Shown here: positions 9,741-16,630 of the stretch, in pieces | How the letters are laid out: every line of letters starts with the position of its first letter | Position numbering within the stretch: the first letter of the stretch is position 1 | From: Conidiobolus incongruus B7586 | Lineage: Eukaryota > Entomophthoromycota > Entomophthoromycetes > Entomophthorales > Conidiobolaceae | DNA: 16,630 nt | Direction of reading: 5' to 3' | NCBI GenBank assembly: GCA_000697335.1 | Contig: JNEM01010764.1 | Coordinates: 1-16,630 of the forward strand | Made by a program: the position numbers and the translations under genes | Notes under the pieces: model-generated | The model's database searches: none | What the model was told of the DNA's origin: nothing | What the model saw: the letters and a program-made list of their open reading frames with translations, nothing else

Positions 9741-9959
9741 ATGATAATATCAATATCTTAAATAGAGATAATTTTAATTAGTAAATTATTTAGAAGAAAT
9801 TACAAACAAAAAATGAAATAAGATGATAAAATAATGATTGCATCAAAAATTTATTTTAAATGAAAAAAGTTATTAAAAATGATAAAAAACCTGTTAAGTA
9901 ATCAAATATTAACTCAATTGAAAGTTGAATAAATTTAAATTAAAAAGGACTAAATGTAA

Positions 9960-10040
9960 GACAAGATGGCCGAGTGGTTAAGGCGTGTGCCTAGAAAGCA
10001 CATGGGATTTCCCGCGTAGGTTCAAATCCTGCTCTTGTCG
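9960..10040 (+). tRNA. tRNA-Ser(AGA): tRNA-Ser, anticodon AGA
   Basis: All arms can be folded: a 7-bp acceptor stem (GACAAGA with TCTTGTC) and discriminator G; a D arm with GTGGTTAAGGC (A box TGGCCGAGTGGTTAAGGC); an anticodon stem TGTGC/GCACA with loop CTAGAAA, anticodon AGA reading TCT; a long class II variable arm with GGGA/TCCC pairing; and a T arm with loop TTCAAAT (B box). The long variable arm and G discriminator are the serine identity features. There is no intron, and CCA is not encoded, as expected in eukaryotes. It stands alone in AT-rich DNA between the unresolved region and the ubiquitin gene. Confidence 0.95.
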
Positions 10041-10053
10041 TATTTATTTATTA

Positions 10054-10066
10054 TTTTTGCTTTTTT
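10054..10066 (+). terminator. RNA polymerase III terminator of the tRNA
   Basis: TTTTT followed two bases later by TTTTTT, beginning 14 bp after the tRNA 3' end; runs of this length stop RNA polymerase III. Confidence 0.8.
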
Positions 10067-11380
10067 ACCACAACTTTAATATATTTTTTTTACCACACTT
10101 TATATTATTTAAACTTCTTTCACTTATACTATAATAATAAATAATATTTTTATAAACTGATGTAGAGCAATCATTTTCAAGTTATTCACAAACTCGTTAA
10201 AAATCAAATTGCAATAATTAACTATAAATTTTGAAATAATTATAATATTTGAACATTTAGAAGTACAACATTTAAATTAATTATATTATCAACAATTATT
10301 ATAAGTATTAATATCAATTTCTGAGAATATGAATTAATTATTAATGTTTTTGAAAAAAAAATTTATAATCCTTTGAAAAATATATATTATTTTCAGGTTT
10401 TTTTAAAAAATATATTTTGACTAACAATATTTTGAATATTTTTTTAATAATTAATTTAAAATATGAAATTAAAATTTAATGACATTTTCATATCATAATT
10501 TGATGCAAATTTTTATACAAATTATAACCAAGGGTTTTAGTATAATTATTTATTCAAATTATTAATAAGTTTGATGATATAATTAATACTTTATTTCATA
10601 TCTATTACATTATATAATTTAGATTCTAATATACATTATCTTATTGAATTAATATATTTTTGAGTATTAAAAATTTTTTAATCTTTATTTTATTTTATAT
10701 AATAATATTAATACTTTTCTATTATAAAGAGTAAAATAATTTTTTCATGATTATATAAATATTTAACATAAAATATTAAATTTGATAAACCTGGTTTTTA
10801 GTGTCTCTTGATTTGTATTAATCTATATAGAGCACTATTTAAGACTGAAAGTAATATTTTCCAAACGACAATTATAAACAGACCAATAATTTTTTTATAT
10901 TTAAAAGTTTATAAAAATTTTAAAAAGGAAAACTTAAACACTAATAATCATAAAAGATTATAAGAACTATCAATGAAATAATATCGTACAAGTAATGAAT
11001 ATATATCATAGGTTTTATAGATTGATTATGTTTTCTTCAATTTTAAATAAATCGAAAAAAAATAAATTATAGATAAAAAAATTGTGATTATAATAAAAAT
11101 ATATTAAATTAATATTAATATTATTCATTTTTATTTTCAATACAATTTAATATTTTTGTAAGACATAAAATATTTATTCCAAATTAGTAAACTAATTATA
11201 TATAATATTATTCATCAACTTATTCACAATATCCTAATAATATTTATAACCTAAATAAACAATAATTTATAATTTTTAACATTTCGAAAATAATGCAAAT
11301 GATCAAAAACTTAAACTTGATTATTACCTCCAATATTAGTGTTTTTGAAATAAAATTATTGAAAATTATTAGAAAATAAT
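10067..11380. other. AT-rich intergenic DNA, no gene seen
   Basis: Long A/T runs, no coding-like frame, no convincing repeat or RNA gene. Slightly richer patches near 10790-10880 show no open frame of note. Confidence 0.55.
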
Positions 11381-11830
11381 TAATAATAAAAAATGTCAAA
11401 ATCTTAGAATTATTAAGGTAGTAATTGGGTCTGGTAATAGTGATAATATAATGCCAATATATTAGTAAGAAATTTCAATTAATGAAATATTTAGTATATA
11501 ATCAAATTGGCAAAAGGACAAAGATATGAATAGAGTTAGTAATATCAACAAGATAAATATTGTGATAATGGCAAAAATATAAAATGATAGCTAAACGAAT
11601 ACATGAGGGGAAAATTTGACAAAAATAGAATAAGAATTTGTTACTTGGAATTCTAATACACGAATTGTCAAAAGGCGAAGAGATAATATGGATTAATTGA
11701 GCGTCAAGATTGACACTATAATATACAAATCTTTAGTCGAGTATAGACACGGGGTAATATAAGTCAAAGGTCCGATCAATTTAACAATCAAATAAAAATT
11801 AATATCACAAAAATATAATAATTCGTCGCC
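11381..11830. other. Moderately GC-richer unassigned stretch 3' of RPL40
   Basis: Composition rises compared with the flanks and scattered short open pieces occur (for example a plus-strand piece beginning MRGKFDKNRIRICYLEF near 11604), but none is long or spliced convincingly. It may be remote 3' flank of the ubiquitin gene, a non-coding RNA, or the remains of a gene. A 13-mer here (11764-11776) is shared with the 3' flank of the 73-aa gene. Confidence 0.3.
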
Positions 11831-11991
11831 GCAATATATTATAACAAAGTATTAAAAAATGAAGCTAATATAAAAAATTAAAACAGTAAAAAACAGTTAA
11901 TATAAGAATAGTTCAATATTCTATTTACTTTACAAAGTACCAATTCGTTTAGTACCCAAAGTTTTATTAAGAAGAGCCTAAGATTTACAGC

Positions 11992-12731
<740 letters not shown>

Positions 12732-14397
12732 AGTTTGACCCAAAATTTACAATTTGATTGAATTGACAATAATTTCATATTCCACATTTCCAATAAATTT
12801 TTTAATCCAGAATTCATTATTCAAAAATTTCGCATTTTTCCTATATTTGTTATTTCCGGAATTTTTTGCGTTTGTTTGAATACTTAATAAGTGAACTGTT
12901 ATGTGAATGATATATATATATTTATAACTTTAAATATATTTTGATTCTACAATAGTAAACTATAAATGATATATATTATCAGAATTATAATATATATTAT
13001 ATTAATGAGCATACCATACTTGGATTTACTTTCTTAAACACAGTTCTGCGTTTAAAATTATGCCCAATTTTTATCGTTTATAGAATTCATATATTATACG
13101 ATATATATTATCATGATAACATTAAATCATACTTCATTTGTTTTACTATTTACTGAATCAGCGTTGAATATAGTAAAATATATATCAGCTATTCAACCCT
13201 TCAAATAAATTTTTATTATCATATCCAATTTAAAGCAAATTTCACCATTCATCATTTTAAAAAAAATAAAATACAAATTAAAAAATGTCTATGTATAGTA
13301 ATTTTATTAATCATATTGATCTGGATTTCTTTGCTATTGGAACGATTAGGCTACAATATTAATTTAATATTAAAAAATTGAATTTTTCAAGTAATTGCAA
13401 ACAGTAATTTACTAACTATAATAACATCAATGTTGATTTGTCAATTAAAGATTTACTATGATTATGATTATAAATCAAATTATAATTAAGAAAAATTGAA
13501 AAGTTTATATTACTCTCAACTGTTACAAATCTCAAACAAAAAATTTCTAATCAAGTATTCCATAATTTCCTAAATCAATGAACGAAAAATTTTTATATAA
13601 TTTTTCATTTTTGATTACTCAATCAACATATATATATATATATATATTAGAATTTAAATAACTTTTCACCTTCATAAAACTGAATGTATTTTTAAATACA
13701 TATTATTATTTTTTTAGGTTATATCAAATGTTCGAATAAGAGGGATTATATATTTTAATATGTAGTATTTTTATAATTGATGTTTACAAATGTGAACAAA
13801 TAATTCTTCAAATATTATAACATGATATTCTACCTTTTTTATCCATTAAATATAATTAAATCGTTTTCATTGATATTTTGGCTAATTACCTATATATAAT
13901 TTCAAATAGTAATAGGGACGGACAATTAATTATATTGTTATTTATAATAAAATGAAAAGATCAATATATTCTTTATTAATTCTTAGATAATTTGGACATA
14001 TCTTAGTCATTTATCAATTAATGAATATAATTTTAAATTGATTTGCTCTTTTATTATATGCTTCAAAGTAATAATGTTTAATAAAAAAAATCAAAATCGC
14101 AATAACTAATATAAAATAATAGTGATTGCTATACTATTTTATAATACATTTATAATATTTGATATTTATTTAATCAATATATTAATCGAATAAATTAAAA
14201 TAATTTTTTGTTCATCATATATATTAATTATTGAGTTTATATTATAATAAATATATATGTGAAAATCAGAAATATATATATAATTGTTGAATAATTATTA
14301 TGATTAATAAAATCTATAACCCAAATTTAATTAAATATAAAAAATCAGTTTAATAAATTATATAATTTAATATTTTTAAATTTCTATTCATTCAAAA
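12732..14397. other. AT-rich intergenic DNA, no gene seen
   Basis: No supported gene on either strand. It holds a (TA)n microsatellite at about 13628-13648 and a GGAATTTTTTGCG stretch near 12857 that resembles the subterminal part of the MITE (near 2154) but lacks the rest of the terminus. Confidence 0.5.
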
Positions 14398-15664
14398 GTG
14401 TGTGAAAACAAATGTCCAAAATAATCGTTTTTTACTAATTAAATTTATATAAATAATCTAAAGATCAATAGTTAAAAATTAGGATATGTATTACCTATTG
14501 ATGTTTGAATTAAAGATTTCAAGTATAATATTGATATTGTTGATTAATTTATTGATACATAAATATAGATATATATTATTTTATGTGAATATACATGTAT
14601 TATAATTAAATATTATAGTCTAACATCGAAGTACTATGACTCTTATCAATATTTTTAACAAACTCAACAACTGTAGTTGAATGGCTATTTATAAAAAAGT
14701 ATGAGAAAACACATGTCTTAATAATTAACTTAAAAATCTTTCGAAAATAACCGATAACTTGAAAATAAAAATAATAGTTAATTTTGGTATGATTAGTAAG
14801 ATTTTTAAATATACATTTATCAAAATGTCAGTATACATTGATATTTTATATTACAATAAATATAAAATATAGAACAATTTAGTAAATGATATGAATATTG
14901 ATGAATGGAACAACTCAAAATACTCTATACCGAACTCAACATTTATAATAAATGGTTAGTATTAAAAAGAATATGAGAAAACACATATTTAAAATTAATC
15001 ATCTCCACAAAGTCAGAATGTATCATAATAATTCAAAATATTACTGATAATGCTTCAGAATTGAGCATTCATTTATAAGTTTTGAAATATTAGTAACTTA
15101 AATAAATAAAGATTAATTTTATACTAGGTATATCATTGTATTCAATATACTGAATGACGCAAATAACATATTATTAATATATATACTAATCAATAACAAA
15201 TATTTAATCAATTTTGGGTGAACTCAAAAGATGGAATTAAATGGTTAATAATAAAAAAGTGTGAGAAAACACATGGTACAAACTATCGATTGAAGCATTT
15301 ATTAAAGTCATATTAATATAATAATAAATAAGACGCCTAAGATTCGAAAAATAAGCTAAGTGTATATTTATATCAGATTTATATTGACAATTATTTAATA
15401 ACTAAATTGGTCAAGTAAAATTATCTATATTATTGATGCTGAAAGGATTGCTAGTTGAATATAATGATGTTGCTGATTATTATAAAACGAAATTGCAATC
15501 CATATTCAATCAACTCAACAGTTGTAACTTAAATGTAACATTTTAAAAAAACTATGTGAAAACACATGTCCAAACTACCGAATTCCGGAGTTCAATTCAT
15601 AAGTGATCCAATCTAAAAATTGGAATTTCCTTTTCAAAAAAAGTGTGAGAAAACACATGGTACA
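14398..15664 (+). repeat. Six-copy spaced motif array (about 290-bp period) upstream of RPS24
   Basis: A core close to AGTGTGAGAAAACACATG recurs at about 14398, 14699, 14969, 15259, 15553 and 15643, always in the same orientation, with steps of about 301, 270, 290, 294 and 90 bp. The core is an imperfect inverted repeat (TGTG, A-rich loop, CACA; in copy 5 a perfect ATGTG-AAAA-CACAT). Copies 2-5 share further upstream sequence: AACTCA some 45 bp before, then AATGG(T)TA-like sequence and an A run. Copies 1 and 5 continue TCCAAA; copies 4 and 6 continue GTACAAA. The 200 or more bp in between are hardly alignable by eye. It looks like an old tandem duplication whose cores have been kept, or a set of binding sites. 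Family unknown. Confidence 0.75.
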
Positions 15665-15725
15665 AAAGCACAAATATCGGTGAAAGAATGCCCAATTTGA
15701 ACCAATGCTCACCAAATTTAGTAAT

Positions 15726-15753
15726 CCGAAATATTAAAAAATTGAAATTTCGG
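15726..15753. promoter_or_regulatory. Inverted repeat in the RPS24 upstream region
   Basis: CCGAAAT (15726-15732) and ATTTCGG (15747-15753) form a 7-bp inverted repeat with a 14-bp A/T spacer, about 125-150 bp before the RPS24 ATG. It may be a factor site; it could be chance. Confidence 0.3.
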
Positions 15754-15876
15754 AAATCAAATTGAGGGGAAGGAAAACTATTGCAATATTGGCAAGAATC
15801 TACCTTTCTCTTTAATTTCTACGAATCAGTTCGATTTTTTCTTTAGCGAACTTCAAAAGAAATTCCTGCCGTAGAC

Positions 15877-16599
15877 ATGGTATGATTAAGTTTTAATAAA
15901 TGAATAGATGTTTGGGATAATTCAATGGATGCAATCAAAAAATAACTAAAAATGCGTTAAAAGTCAATATTAAAGTTAAAAAATGTGAATGATCAAAAGA
16001 AATGTTATCCAAAATCTAAGATTTAACATCAATTTCAAAACACCTAAAAACTAAACTTATTAATGATCAATTTACTAAAGCTAATTGTTTTCAATTATTA
16101 GTCTGACAACACCATTACCATCAGAACCAAGAAATTTTTGGCCAACCCCTTATTGCAACGTAAGCAAATGGTAATAAAACGCGAAGATCTACATAAAAAA
16201 TAGGGTATTAACGGTTTATTAGGTTGCCGAAGTTATCCACCCCGGACGTGCCAACTGCTCCAAGGAAGAAATCCGCGAAAAGCTCGCCAAGATCTTCAAG
16301 TCCGATAAGGAAAACATCTTCGTTTTCGGTTTCAAGACCGTCTTCGGTGGAGGTCGTTCCACTGGTTTCGCCTTGATCTACGACTCCTTAGACGCCGCTA
16401 AGAAGTTCGAACCCCGTCACCGTTTAGCTCGCGTAAGTTTATTTATTAAGTAGATTTTTGTTTTTATACTAATTAGTGTTTTTAGCACGGTGTTGTTGAA
16501 GCTAAGGTCACCGCTCGTAAGCAACGCAAGGAACGTAAGAACCGTGCCAAGAAATTCCGTGGTAAGGAAAAGGCTAAGGTCCTCAAGTCTTCTTCTTAA
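15877..16599 (+). CDS. RPS24: Ribosomal protein eS24, 4 exons, 131 aa
   Basis: Small-subunit protein eS24, needed for 18S rRNA maturation and part of the 40S body. Exons: 15877-15879 (just the ATG), 16102-16170, 16223-16432, 16486-16599. The introns (222, 52, 53 bp) run GTATGA, GTAATA and GTAAGT to TAG, all in phase 0; the last has TACTAAT 13 nt before its acceptor. The product begins [19 protein letters not shown], then [21 protein letters not shown], the hallmark [20 protein letters not shown], and RHRLAR, and ends with a Lys/Arg-rich tail ([13 protein letters not shown]). Length and order match yeast (135 aa) and human (about 130 aa). A bare-ATG first exon is also found in yeast RPS24A/B. 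Codon use is GC-rich and strongly biased, as for a highly expressed gene. The 222-bp intron 1 shows no clear snoRNA boxes. The 3' UTR runs out of the window. Confidence 0.97.
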
Positions 16600-16630
16600 A
16601 TGTACTAAATTAAATGGTAAAATTACCACC

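Noticed and set aside
12800-12872. Another mariner terminus near GGAATTTTTTGCG
   Set aside because: Only about 13 bp agree with the MITE subterminal sequence; the TAATATTAC tip and the opposite end are missing.
14398-15664. CRISPR array
   Set aside because: The spacing of about 290 bp, the diverged repeats and the eukaryotic context do not fit.
15880-16101. snoRNA inside the long first intron of RPS24
   Set aside because: ATGATC-like words occur, but no box C (RTGATGA) with a matching box D (CTGA) and terminal stem was found.
16417-16629. Minus-strand open frame over the 3' part of RPS24
   Set aside because: It is the antisense of two RPS24 exons and an intron; no independent support.

Overview
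The window is nuclear DNA of a very AT-rich eukaryote, most likely a fungus. Four things point that way. The three recognisable protein genes carry short spliceosomal introns (11 of 12 are 48-58 bp, all 12 end in TAG, and some have TACTAAC/TACTAAT branch sites). The ubiquitin has the S19/S20/D24/S57 pattern seen in fungi. RPS24 has an intron directly after its ATG, as in budding yeast. The three long host genes end in TAA, which fits the standard genetic code. Nothing prokaryotic or viral was seen.

Layout, left to right. 1-1.1 kb is AT-rich filler. 1210-1431 (-) is a small orphan gene of 73 codons with a TATA box upstream. 2.1-6.5 kb is a transposon graveyard: a 223-bp mariner-derived MITE (2126-2348), a complete-length but dead Tc1-like element with paired-repeat (IR/DR) ends (3272-4848), and a dead mariner element with the same ends as the MITE (5230-6547). 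This block contains no CpG at all by eye, and its decay is almost entirely C-to-T/G-to-A, which looks like RIP or methylation-driven deamination. 6.8-7.5 kb holds an unidentified, apparently decayed coding-like stretch. 7495-9098 (-) is an intact eight-exon gene for inositol-pentakisphosphate 2-kinase (IPK1). 9.19-9.74 kb is a second unresolved coding-like stretch. 9960-10040 (+) is tRNA-Ser(AGA) with a Pol III terminator. 10.1-11.99 kb is mostly AT-rich. 11992-12492 (-) is the ubiquitin-RPL40 fusion in three exons. 12.7-14.4 kb is AT-rich. 14398-15664 holds six copies of a short conserved hairpin-like motif, mostly 270-300 bp apart. 15877-16599 (+) is RPS24 in four exons, the first being only the ATG.

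The host genes do not form one pathway. RPL40 and RPS24 feed ribosome assembly (and ubiquitin supply), the tRNA serves translation, and IPK1 makes phytate (InsP6). The most notable points are the conserved motif array in front of RPS24, the Tc1 transposase frame that survives without an indel but is full of TAA/TAG at Gln/Trp positions, and the parent-MITE pair sitting 3 kb apart.
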